Origin: Clostridia bacterium
GTDB taxonomy: Bacteria; Bacillota; Clostridia; Oscillospirales; CAG-272
Assembly: GCA_017451485.1 (NCBI GenBank)
Contig: JAFTOG010000010.1
Location: forward strand, 1 to 57,467
Direction of reading: 5' to 3'
DNA: 57,467 nt
This document shows, piece after piece, positions 17,211 through 24,475 of the stretch. Under the pieces are notes generated by a model, which was given only the letters and a program-made list of their open reading frames with translations, was not told where the DNA came from and made no database searches. A program made the translations under genes and the position numbers. How positions within the stretch are numbered: position 1 is the stretch's first letter; every line of letters begins with the position of its first letter.

Positions 17211-18305
17211 TCAGTTGTTTTCAAAGTAGAAGGGCTTGCCTGTCTTTGCAGACTCATAAATACCCTCAAGAATCTGTGTTACACAGTATGCCTGCTCAGG
17301 AAGAACTGTGGGCTTTGTGCCGTTTCTGATGGCGTCTATCCACTGCTGAGCCTCTTCATATGCCGGGTCATAGGAGCCTGCATCATAGAAGGGAACGCCC
17401 TTACCGTCAAGGTTAGGTCTGGACTCATACATGGTATTGTGATTTACACCGTTAATTTCGAGAACGCCCTGGTCAAGCATCTTAGCACCTGCCTTAGTAC
17501 CGCAGATAGTGGTACAAGCCTCCTTTGTATCCGTCATATTGATAGCCCAGGAGGATTCAAGAGTAATGGTAGCACCGTCCTCCATTACGATAAAGCCGAA
17601 TGCACTGTCCTCAACAGTAAATTCCTCGGGCTTCCACTGTCCGAATACATTAGCACTCTCTGTCTGGTTGTTAAGCTTATGGTATGTAGTACCTACACAG
17701 TATTTGGGCTTGTAGTTATTCATTGTCCAGAGTGTGAGGTCAAGGGCATGTGTACCGATATCAATAAGGGGGCCTCCACCCTGCTCATACTCATTGATAA
17801 ATACGCCCCATGTGGGAACTGCACGACGGCGAAGAGCTGTCGCCTTTGCGTAATAGATATCACCGAATACGCCTGCCTCAGCCTCAGCCTTAAGGTATTT
17901 TGCATCCTTTCTCTGTCTGTTCTGGTAGCCGATTGTAAGCATCTTACCTGTACGGTTAGCTGCATCTACCATCTTCTTAGCCTCAACGGAATTTATTGCC
18001 ATAGGCTTCTCACACATTACATGCTTACCTGCCTCAAGGGAATCAACTGTAATAAAGCTGTGGCTTCTGTTAGGTGTACATACATGAACGATATCAATGG
18101 TCTCGTCCTTAAGAAGCTCCTTATAATCCACATAGGACTTAGAGCCCTCTGCACCGAATCTCTTAGCAGCCTCTACTGCTCTTTCCTCAATGATATCGCA
18201 GAATGCAACCATCTCCACACCCTTAACCTTTTTGAGGGAGGGCATATGCTTGCTTGTAGCAATACCACCACAGCCGATAATACCGATTCTCAATTTCTTT
18301 TCCAT
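17211..18305 (-). CDS. Gfo/Idh/MocA family NAD(P)-dependent oxidoreductase
   Basis: 364 residues. The N-terminal Rossmann fold starts 'LRIGIIGCGGIATSKHMPSL'; 'HVCTPNRSH' and 'VMCEKPMAINS' supply the conserved family motif with the catalytic Lys of EKP; the C-terminal half is the alpha/beta substrate domain with 'GGGPLIDIGTHALDL' holding the catalytic His/Asp area. Such enzymes oxidise or reduce cyclitols and sugars. The ATG at 18305 follows GGAGG and is preferred over an upstream in-frame start at 18344 that lies over the promoter region. It is the first gene of the operon with the isomerase. Confidence 0.9.
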   Translation of the reverse strand: MEKKLRIGIIGCGGIATSKHMPSLKKVKGVEMVAFCDIIEERAVEAAKRFGAEGSKSYVDYKELLKDETIDIVHVCTPNRSHSFITVDSLEAGKHVMCEKPMAINSVEAKKMVDAANRTGKMLTIGYQNRQRKDAKYLKAEAEAGVFGDIYYAKATALRRRAVPTWGVFINEYEQGGGPLIDIGTHALDLTLWTMNNYKPKYCVGTTYHKLNNQTESANVFGQWKPEEFTVEDSAFGFIVMEDGATITLESSWAINMTDTKEACTTICGTKAGAKMLDQGVLEINGVNHNTMYESRPNLDGKGVPFYDAGSYDPAYEEAQQWIDAIRNGTKPTVLPEQAYCVTQILEGIYESAKTGKPFYFENN

Positions 18306-18344
18306 TAGTTTATCCTCCGAAAAACATAATATTTCATTATCCAC

Positions 18345-18373
18345 ATTCTAACATAAATACATAAAAAGTTCAA
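18345..18373 (-). promoter_or_regulatory. sigma-A promoter for oxidoreductase-isomerase operon
   Basis: Minus strand TTGAAC, 17 bases ending TATGT, TAGAAT; 40 bases before the ATG. Confidence 0.7.
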
Positions 18374-18395
18374 TACCTTTTTACCTTTTTATAGC

Positions 18396-18881
18396 TTAAA
18401 TATCCGTTGAACCGTGATTGCATACAAGAATCCTTCCTGCAGTGTTTACCACTCCGTATGTGCCCTGAGCAATACTGCCGGGATTAAAAAGCTGTATACG
18501 TTTATCCATAACATATTCCGAAAGGTCAAGCGGGGCGTGAGTGTGACCAAAGAAAACCGCATCTGCCTCCAGCTCCCTAGCCCGAAGCATAATTCGTCCA
18601 AAAGAGCCCTTGACCCCGTATTTGTGACCGTGACACAAAAGTATTCTTACCCCGTCAAAATTTACACATAGCTCCTCGGGAGTGTCGCTAAAATCAAAGA
18701 AATCGCAGTTTCCACTCACACAGAAAAATGGAATATCGGGATATTTTTCCCTTATTCTTTCCACATCAGCCAAGCCATCCCCAAGAAATATTACAGCATC
18801 GCATACACCTCTGTGAATATCCATAGCCTCGGCAATTTTTCTCCCTCTGCCGTGGGAATCCGAAAATACAAGAAGCTTCAT
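18396..18881 (-). CDS. YfcE/MJ0936-family metallophosphoesterase
   Basis: A 161-residue calcineurin-like phosphodiesterase. All dinuclear metal ligands are visible: 'FSDSHG' (DxH), 'FLGDGLAD' (GD), 'SGNCD' (GNxD), 'LCHGHKYG' (GH) and 'FFGHTH' (GHxH). Small members hydrolyse phosphodiesters in vitro; the cellular substrate is usually unknown. Cytoplasmic, no signal peptide. The ATG follows GAGGTGA. Its promoter shares bases with a divergent promoter candidate for the small-protein operon at 18988. Confidence 0.9.
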   Translation of the reverse strand: MKLLVFSDSHGRGRKIAEAMDIHRGVCDAVIFLGDGLADVERIREKYPDIPFFCVSGNCDFFDFSDTPEELCVNFDGVRILLCHGHKYGVKGSFGRIMLRARELEADAVFFGHTHAPLDLSEYVMDKRIQLFNPGSIAQGTYGVVNTAGRILVCNHGSTDI

Positions 18882-18909
18882 TTTTCACCTCATAATATAT
18901 ACTGAAAAC

Positions 18910-18938
18910 AGTATACCATTAAATTTTGGCTGTGTCAA
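18910..18938 (-). promoter_or_regulatory. sigma-A promoter for the phosphoesterase gene
   Basis: Minus strand consensus TTGACA, 17 bases, TATACT; 28 bases before the ATG. Confidence 0.8.
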
Positions 18939-18960
18939 GAAATGATTTAATGCATATTAT
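18932..18960 (+). promoter_or_regulatory. candidate promoter for small-protein operon
   Basis: GTGTCA, 17 bases, TATTAT (four and five matches of six). Its -35 overlaps the -35 of the divergent phosphoesterase promoter, so the two may exclude each other. Confidence 0.4.
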
Positions 18961-18987
18961 GGTAACAGCGAAGCAAGGAGGCTATTT

Positions 18988-19206
18988 ATGAAAATTGATG
19001 AAAAAACTATAAATATGATACTTAAGTTCAACGATGACAGGCTATGGCAAACCATACAGTATGCCGTTGCAAAATCAGGGTCCGACGTTCTGAAGGATAT
19101 GAAAAGGCCTTCCGATATGTCAAAAATAAGAAGCACTCTCTCCTCCCTTACAAATGACGATATTGCAAGGGTTACGGAAATACTTAAGGGTAAGGGTGGC
19201 AGATAA
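18988..19206 (+). CDS. uncharacterised small protein, first gene of three-gene operon
   Basis: 72 residues, soluble and highly charged, predicted mainly helical: MKIDEKTINMILKFNDDRLW then a basic middle and an Asp/Lys-rich end 'DDIARVTEILKGKGGR'. No known domain is recognised. AAGGAGG precedes the ATG. Its stop TAA shares a base with the ATG of the next gene, so the two are translationally coupled. The cluster is read away from the phosphoesterase gene. Confidence 0.8.
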   Translation: MKIDEKTINMILKFNDDRLWQTIQYAVAKSGSDVLKDMKRPSDMSKIRSTLSSLTNDDIARVTEILKGKGGR

Positions 19207-19589
19207 TGGCTGAGGAAAACATAAATGATATGCTCTCCTCCGTGCTGGGCAACGAGGAGCTGATGAATAAAATATCCTCAATTGTCAAGGATACGGGTGG
19301 AGGCGACGATGCTCTTGCCAAGGTGGTTGAGGTAATGTCCAAAAATGTGGGTACTGAGGCTCCTCAAAATAAGAATGAGAATAATGACACAAAAGAGGAT
19401 GCAACGGTAAGTGCCCCGATAAATGAAGAAAAGTCGAAGAGAGTGTCTGTTTTACCCCATAAATCAAGCAAGGAAAGTGTGACCCTGTTAAAAGCAATAA
19501 AGCCGTTTTTATGTAAGGAAAGATGCGAAATGGTAGACAATATCCTGAAATTTGAGCAGCTTGCATCTATTATAAAGCTGACGAGGTAA
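19206..19589 (+). CDS. uncharacterised small protein, second gene of three-gene operon
   Basis: 127 residues: an acidic N-terminal helix region ('NINDMLSSVLGNEELMNK'), an Asn/Glu/Lys-rich low-complexity linker (about 50-80), and a conserved-looking C-terminal segment, 'LLKAIKPFLCKERCEMVD', followed by a short amphipathic end. The C-terminal 'LL.A.KP.L...R...ID.I.K...L' pattern is familiar from unnamed clostridial proteins, but no function is known to me. No signal peptide or membrane segment. It overlaps the previous gene by one base and is followed after 3 bases by the third. Confidence 0.8.
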   Translation: MAEENINDMLSSVLGNEELMNKISSIVKDTGGGDDALAKVVEVMSKNVGTEAPQNKNENNDTKEDATVSAPINEEKSKRVSVLPHKSSKESVTLLKAIKPFLCKERCEMVDNILKFEQLASIIKLTR

Positions 19590-19592
19590 ATT

Positions 19593-20132
19593 ATGTACAC
19601 ACGCCACTTAAACATACCGAAAAACTATAACGGAGTACGCTTCTCAGGTATGGATGACGGCATCCCCGTAAAGGAGCATCGACCTGTCTATACGGAGGGC
19701 ATCAAAACATCCCATTCTCCCCTTTATAAGCATAGTGAGGAAGCTGCAAGCGTATCCACAGTGGAGGAAAATTCAAACGCACCATTGGACATTTCCACTG
19801 ATTATACGATTGTGGAGGAGGAAGATGATGTAGCAAATGAGAAATCAAACGGTCAAATAAATGAAGAAGCATATGAAGTAACATCAAAGGAGGCGAGCAC
19901 CGATGACAGCGTGGCTGAGGTAAGCTCAAATGCTTCTGTACCCGAAACGGATATAAGCAGGGATAGTTTATTTTCATCATTTCCTTCTCTGCCAATTAAG
20001 GAGCTCCTTGACGGGATTGATACCGAGGAGCTTTTGCTTATCGGAGTGATTTTGCTCATAGCCTCGGAAAAAAACAAGGATAACAATTCAATACTTACTA
20101 TGCTGTCTCTTTTATTGCTTTGGCATAAATAA
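19593..20132 (+). CDS. uncharacterised protein with C-terminal hydrophobic segment, third gene of three-gene operon
   Basis: 179 residues. A basic Tyr-rich start (MYTRHLNIPKNYNGVRFSG), then about 95 residues of acidic, Ser/Glu-rich low complexity (about 45-125), and at the C-terminus two short hydrophobic stretches, 'ELLLIGVILLIASE' and 'SILTMLSLLLLW', split by a Lys/Asn/Asp loop. This suggests a tail-anchored or peripheral membrane protein with a long flexible arm. No family is recognised. A weak AGG ribosome binding site fits coupling to the gene before it. Confidence 0.8.
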   Translation: MYTRHLNIPKNYNGVRFSGMDDGIPVKEHRPVYTEGIKTSHSPLYKHSEEAASVSTVEENSNAPLDISTDYTIVEEEDDVANEKSNGQINEEAYEVTSKEASTDDSVAEVSSNASVPETDISRDSLFSSFPSLPIKELLDGIDTEELLLIGVILLIASEKNKDNNSILTMLSLLLLWHK

Positions 20133-20136
20133 AGGA

Positions 20137-20173
20137 TCCCACAGGCTACCTGACATACAGGCTACCTGTGGGA
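20137..20173. terminator. hairpin with internal direct repeat between convergent genes
   Basis: Outer stem TCCCACAGG / CCTGTGGGA encloses CTA, inner stem CCTG / CAGG, and CTA again. Read linearly, ACAGGCTACCTG occurs twice (20141-20152 and 20157-20168). The T tail on the plus strand is short (CTTTTATT), so termination strength is uncertain. Confidence 0.6.
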
Positions 20174-20179
20174 CAGCTT

Positions 20180-21073
20180 TTATTGGCTTTCATAAATATA
20201 TGATTGCGTGTTCACCAATAAATTTTCAATTCCTTCATCTATTATAAATGAAAACGCCTCCCTTATTTCTACAGAAATCTCTTTATTGTGCTTATTGTAT
20301 ACTCCAAATTCAACCTCTTTGGATGAGGGAAATATAAGCTCAAATTCTATTTTTCCGTTTTTCTGCTGTAAAATCATCTCTATTCCCTTTTGATTGCAGG
20401 CAACTCTTGCAAGCACGCATAGGGAGGATACATACGGATATTCTCGGCAAAAATCATATATTCCGTATATCTCCTTTTCATTCTCTGAGCTTGTTGACAA
20501 CACTATTCTCGTACCGTATTTTACTGTATTACTGTGTATGTAAATATCCTTTTTGTTTCCAAATTCATGTAGAATAGTAATGGCATTTAATATAAGAGCA
20601 GTAAAAAATTCAGCATCTATGTAGCCTATAGTCTCCTTTTCTATATTCGATATGATCTTTCCATCATAGTTCAGGCTCTTAATATAGTCAACAATATTAT
20701 TTATCAGGTTGGACATATCATTATTGCTGCGATTATCCTTTTCGGAGTTTAATATTTCAATATATTTTTCCATCCCCCTAACAAGCTTTTCGGAGCATGC
20801 AAATACATTGTCCTCTATAAGCATTAACTCATAATGCTTTCCTATTCCGTCCCCTGTTATTGAAATTATACAATAGGAATATCCCTGCACCTTAGTTCTA
20901 ACAAGACTGACAGAATCTGTTGCCATAGATATTTTCATAAGGTGATCTGTGTCAAAAATATTATTCAGGCTATCAATAATAATACAGTTCTCGTCATTGG
21001 AATAGACTATTTCTCCTAATATATTAGCCAGCACATATATTACACTTTGATTGAATTTGTTTTTTACGAGCAT
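20180..21073 (-). CDS. degenerate sensor-histidine-kinase-like protein
   Basis: 297 residues, soluble. Residues 1-110 look like a PAS-type sensor ('VYSNDENCIIIDSLNNIF', 'YCIISITGDG'). Residues 110-165 resemble a dimerisation helix pair but no phospho-acceptor His is apparent. The C-terminal part recalls a HATPase fold: 'FFTALILNAITILHE' is N-box-like and 'GIEMILQQKNGKIEFELIFP' resembles the last strands, but the Gly-rich G1/G2 boxes are missing. It therefore probably does not bind ATP normally. Binding of a partner protein or ligand is a guess. The ATG follows AGGGGA. It is divergent from hprK. Confidence 0.65.
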   Translation of the reverse strand: MLVKNKFNQSVIYVLANILGEIVYSNDENCIIIDSLNNIFDTDHLMKISMATDSVSLVRTKVQGYSYCIISITGDGIGKHYELMLIEDNVFACSEKLVRGMEKYIEILNSEKDNRSNNDMSNLINNIVDYIKSLNYDGKIISNIEKETIGYIDAEFFTALILNAITILHEFGNKKDIYIHSNTVKYGTRIVLSTSSENEKEIYGIYDFCREYPYVSSLCVLARVACNQKGIEMILQQKNGKIEFELIFPSSKEVEFGVYNKHNKEISVEIREAFSFIIDEGIENLLVNTQSYIYESQ

Positions 21074-21091
21074 ATTTTCCCCTGTATATAG

Positions 21092-21120
21092 TTGAATTTC
21101 TGTTTATGTTATGCTAAAAT
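21092..21120 (+). promoter_or_regulatory. sigma-A promoter for hprK
   Basis: TTGAAT, 17 bases ending TATGC, TAAAAT; 48 bases before the ATG. Confidence 0.75.
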
Positions 21121-21167
21121 ATATTCAGTAAATCAGCTACGGATATTGTAGCATAGGGAGGTATATT

Positions 21168-22115
21168 ATGGAAGAGAATTTAATGTCGGCAACCGTTAAG
21201 CTCGAAAAGGTAATACAGGATTACCGTCTTGAGGTCTTAAATAAACCAAGCAATCTTGATGAATGCGTGCTTACACAGGTTGCTGTAAATAGACCCGGTC
21301 TTGCACTATCAGGCTTTTTTGATGTTTTCGTTCCGGAAAGAATCCAGGTTGTTGGCAGAATGGAGCATATTTATCTGGAAAAGATGACTCCCGAGATGCG
21401 TAAAGCAAGAATCAAGGATTTCTTTTCAAGAAAGCCTGTTGCCCTAGTTATGGCAAGGGGAATAGAGCCCTTTCCCGAAGCTGTTAAGTATGCTAAAAAA
21501 TACGATGTTGCACTCCTTCGCACAAGAAGATCCACATCTCAGTTCATATCTACCCTAGTCAGCCAGCTCTCCGTAGCCTTGGCACCTAAAATTACCCGTC
21601 ACGGCGTTTTGGTTGAGGTTTACGGTGAGGGTATACTTATCCTCGGCGACAGCGGTATCGGTAAGAGTGAAACAGCTATTGAGCTTATTAAGCGTGGACA
21701 CCGACTTGTTGCCGACGATGCAGTTGAAATAAGCCGTGTATCCGATATCACCCTTGTAGGCAGAGCTCCCGAAATAATAAGACACTATATGGAGCTCCGT
21801 GGAATCGGTATAATAGATGTCAAGCGTATATACGGTACAGGCTCTGTTAAAGACAGTGAAAAAATCCAGCTTATTATTAAATTTGAGCACTGGGTTGAGG
21901 GCAAAATGTACGATAGAATGGGACTTGAAAACGAATATCAGGAAATACTCGGTATAAAGATTCCATCTATTACCATACCTGTTCGCCCCGGCCGTAACCT
22001 CGCTGTAATTATTGAAATAGCGGCAATGAACTTCCGTCTTAAAAAGATGGGATATAATACGGCTGAGGAATTTAATAGGAGACTGACTGAGGAATACAAT
22101 ATAAAGCAGAATTAA
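21168..22115 (+). CDS. hprK: HPr kinase/phosphorylase
   Basis: Phosphorylates and dephosphorylates Ser46 of HPr, setting carbon catabolite repression in low-GC Gram-positives. 315 residues: N-terminal domain (1-130), then Walker A 'GDSGIGKSE' near residues 160-168, 'LVADDAVEI' (catalytic Asp region) and the capping signature 'MELRGIGIIDV'. 'IKIPSITIPVRPGRN' is the C-terminal family motif. The ATG follows GGGAGG. Monocistronic with its own promoter and terminator. Its presence fits a lifestyle of choosing between several sugars, as the nearby glycosidases also suggest. Confidence 0.96.
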   Translation: MEENLMSATVKLEKVIQDYRLEVLNKPSNLDECVLTQVAVNRPGLALSGFFDVFVPERIQVVGRMEHIYLEKMTPEMRKARIKDFFSRKPVALVMARGIEPFPEAVKYAKKYDVALLRTRRSTSQFISTLVSQLSVALAPKITRHGVLVEVYGEGILILGDSGIGKSETAIELIKRGHRLVADDAVEISRVSDITLVGRAPEIIRHYMELRGIGIIDVKRIYGTGSVKDSEKIQLIIKFEHWVEGKMYDRMGLENEYQEILGIKIPSITIPVRPGRNLAVIIEIAAMNFRLKKMGYNTAEEFNRRLTEEYNIKQN

Positions 22116-22127
22116 AATCATAAAATC

Positions 22128-22154
22128 GGGACTGACAAATGTCAGTCCCTTTTA
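22128..22154. terminator. bidirectional terminator between hprK and alpha-galactosidase
   Basis: GGGACTGAC, loop AAAT, GTCAGTCCC, followed by TTTT on the plus strand. It abuts the alpha-galactosidase stop codon on the minus strand. Confidence 0.85.
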
Positions 22155-24341
22155 TTATGCAAGAGTGATATGATATAGCCTTGAGGGATATGAGATAAAA
22201 TCATATGCCAGACGGAAGCCGATATTCATAAGGGCTGAGCCGAGATACTTCTGCTCTGAGCCATTGATTCTGTAAAGCTTATCGGGGCAAAGTCCTCTAA
22301 CCTTGACGGTCTCGGGAGCTGAGTTAGCATCACTGTCATAGCGTACGGCACATACGAGTGCCTCGCTGCCGTCCTCCCTCACTGTTTCCCATGCACAGTA
22401 AAGGCTCTCCTCAACATTAAAGGGAGATATAAGTCTGTAATAATCTCCATACTGAATAAGGTCATAATACTTCTTAAATTCCTTTATCTGACGCTTAATT
22501 TCATCCTTTTCCTCATCTGTCATCTTAGTAATATCAAGCTCCAGACCGTAGGTGCCGAAATATGCTACATTACCTCTTGTTTTAAGAGGTGTAACACGGG
22601 CAGTCTGATGATTGGGGCATACGGAAACATGTGCTCCCATCGTTCGTACAGGATATGCAAAGGATGTACCGTACTGAATCTTAAGACGGTCTATAGCATC
22701 GGAGTTATCACTTGTCCATACCTGAGGCATATAATAAAGCATTCCACAGTCAAAGCGTCCTCCACCTCCGGAGCAGCTCTCAAACAGGATATGAGGAAAT
22801 TTAGAGGTGATTCTTTCAAGCAAATCATATAGTCCAAGCATATAACGGTGGTAAACCTCTCCCTGCCTTTCAGGGGGCAAGGCAACGCTGTAAAGGTCAG
22901 ATATATGTCTGTTAAAATCCCATTTTACATAGGAGATATTGGCACCTTCAAGCACCTTGCAGAGTTGCTCGTAAATATTGTCACATACTTCCTTACGGGA
23001 GTAGTCAAGAACATACTGATTTCTTGAAACCTGTGCCTCTCTGCCGGGAATCTTGAAGGCATAATCGGGATGCTCGGAATAGAGCTTACTCTCTGCTGAA
23101 ATACACTCGGGCTCAAACCAGATACCGAACCTCATACCCTCATTGTTTATTCTCTCGGCAAGGGATCTAAGTGTACCCTGGAGCTTTTCCTCATTAGGGA
23201 ACCAGTCACCCAAGGATGTGGTATCATTATCCCTGTGTCCGAACCAACCGTCATCCATAACGAAAAGCTCAACACCGATTTCAGCTGCATCCTTAGCCAT
23301 GGAAACAAGCTTATCAGCATTGAAATTAAAATATGTAGCCTCCCAGTTATTGATAAGGACAGGGCGTTGTGCGTACTTATACTCTCCTCTGCAAAGGTTG
23401 TTTCTTATAGCCTTGTGATAGCAGTTAGAAAGCTTACCAAAGCCCTCACTACTATATACAAATGCGACCTCAGGTGTACAGAAGGTCTCTCCCGGTCCTA
23501 CGCCGTAGTTAAAGTTTTCGTGGTTGATTCCGATTACTGCTCTTGTTTTATCCATAAGGTCCATTTCGGCAGTGATTTCAAAGTTACCGCTATAAACAAG
23601 AGCCATACCCCATGCGTTTCCGTATTCTTCGTTTGCGTTCTTATCGGCAATTATAACAAAGGGGTTCTCCATATGGCTTGATGCACCTCGCACGCTGGAT
23701 ACAGTAACCTTGGAGTGCTTTATATGAGTGCGTTCATACATTCTTTCCCTTGCGTGTCTGCCGTAAAAGCTGATCATATCATATCTGCCGTTAGGAAGAT
23801 CAAGTGTTGCACTGAGTGCTCTCTCCAATTTAATTTCCTTATCGGTCTTATTTTCTATTCTTACAGCTTTTGTAATAAGATCATATTTTTCAAACACACC
23901 GTAGTAAAGGTGGAAATATATGTCGTACAGCTTATCCTTAAGAGTAATTACAAGGGTTTCTCCCTCTTCTCCATAGAATGCAGGGAGACCCGGGATGGAA
24001 TACTTACCCTTAATAATTTCAGCACCGAGAAATTTGGGGTCAGCAGCTAAGCTACCGTCAGCATTTCTTAATGCAAGGGCATTTATTCTGAAATCTCCGA
24101 CACCACATACAGAAAGCTCCTGGGGTACATGGTTATTCGAATATGAGTACCCCAAATCCAAGGGATTGGGAGAAAAGCAAGTATTACCCTCATATACGGA
24201 ATATGACATATCCGTATATTCCATCCGTTTACCGTAATATGCATTCTGTAAAACGCCGTAACGATCCACTCTCATCTGATACATGGTGTTATCAGTATAA
24301 AGAGTAAAGGTTTTATCCTGTTTATTTTCAAAAATAGCCAT
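22155..24341 (-). CDS. alpha-galactosidase, glycoside hydrolase family 36
   Basis: Cleaves terminal alpha-galactose from raffinose-type oligosaccharides and galactomannan. 728 residues fit the tetrameric GH36 group. N-terminal beta-sandwich (1-330), then the barrel: 'ELFVMDDGWFGHRD', 'GIWFEPECISAES', the nucleophile Asp in 'YVKWDFNRHISD', 'LFESCSGGGGRFD' and the acid/base Asp in 'TSDNSDAIDR'. No signal peptide, so intracellular. The ATG at 24341 follows AAGGAG; an in-frame start 18 codons upstream lies in the promoter. A promoter at 24367-24395 gives it transcription separate from the upstream solute-binding gene. Confidence 0.95.
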   Translation of the reverse strand: MAIFENKQDKTFTLYTDNTMYQMRVDRYGVLQNAYYGKRMEYTDMSYSVYEGNTCFSPNPLDLGYSYSNNHVPQELSVCGVGDFRINALALRNADGSLAADPKFLGAEIIKGKYSIPGLPAFYGEEGETLVITLKDKLYDIYFHLYYGVFEKYDLITKAVRIENKTDKEIKLERALSATLDLPNGRYDMISFYGRHARERMYERTHIKHSKVTVSSVRGASSHMENPFVIIADKNANEEYGNAWGMALVYSGNFEITAEMDLMDKTRAVIGINHENFNYGVGPGETFCTPEVAFVYSSEGFGKLSNCYHKAIRNNLCRGEYKYAQRPVLINNWEATYFNFNADKLVSMAKDAAEIGVELFVMDDGWFGHRDNDTTSLGDWFPNEEKLQGTLRSLAERINNEGMRFGIWFEPECISAESKLYSEHPDYAFKIPGREAQVSRNQYVLDYSRKEVCDNIYEQLCKVLEGANISYVKWDFNRHISDLYSVALPPERQGEVYHRYMLGLYDLLERITSKFPHILFESCSGGGGRFDCGMLYYMPQVWTSDNSDAIDRLKIQYGTSFAYPVRTMGAHVSVCPNHQTARVTPLKTRGNVAYFGTYGLELDITKMTDEEKDEIKRQIKEFKKYYDLIQYGDYYRLISPFNVEESLYCAWETVREDGSEALVCAVRYDSDANSAPETVKVRGLCPDKLYRINGSEQKYLGSALMNIGFRLAYDFISYPSRLYHITLA

Positions 24342-24366
24342 AATAAGCTCCTTAGTTTTTTTCTTT

Positions 24367-24395
24367 ATTTTACCATAAATAAAACTGTTTTTCAA
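24367..24395 (-). promoter_or_regulatory. sigma-A promoter for alpha-galactosidase
   Basis: Minus strand TTGAAA, 17 bases ending TATGG, TAAAAT; about 26 bases before the ATG. Confidence 0.75.
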
Positions 24396-24425
24396 CCATA
24401 TTTACAATATAATAATATAGAAATA

Positions 24426-24456
24426 AAAAATCACCGACCGAAGTCGGTGATTTTTA
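24426..24456 (-). terminator. intrinsic terminator after solute-binding protein gene
   Basis: TCACCGAC, loop CGAA, GTCGGTGA with A and T runs on both sides. Confidence 0.9.
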
Positions 24457-24475
24457 TTTAAGCAAATTTAGCTAA

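Noticed and set aside
17439..18308. Plus-strand open frame opposite the MocA-type gene
   Set aside because: Overlaps a gene with full family motifs; no ribosome binding site or promoter.
20141..20168. Paired 12-base repeat as a CRISPR-like or mobile element end
   Set aside because: Only two copies with a 4-base gap, inside a hairpin between convergent genes; better explained as terminator structure.
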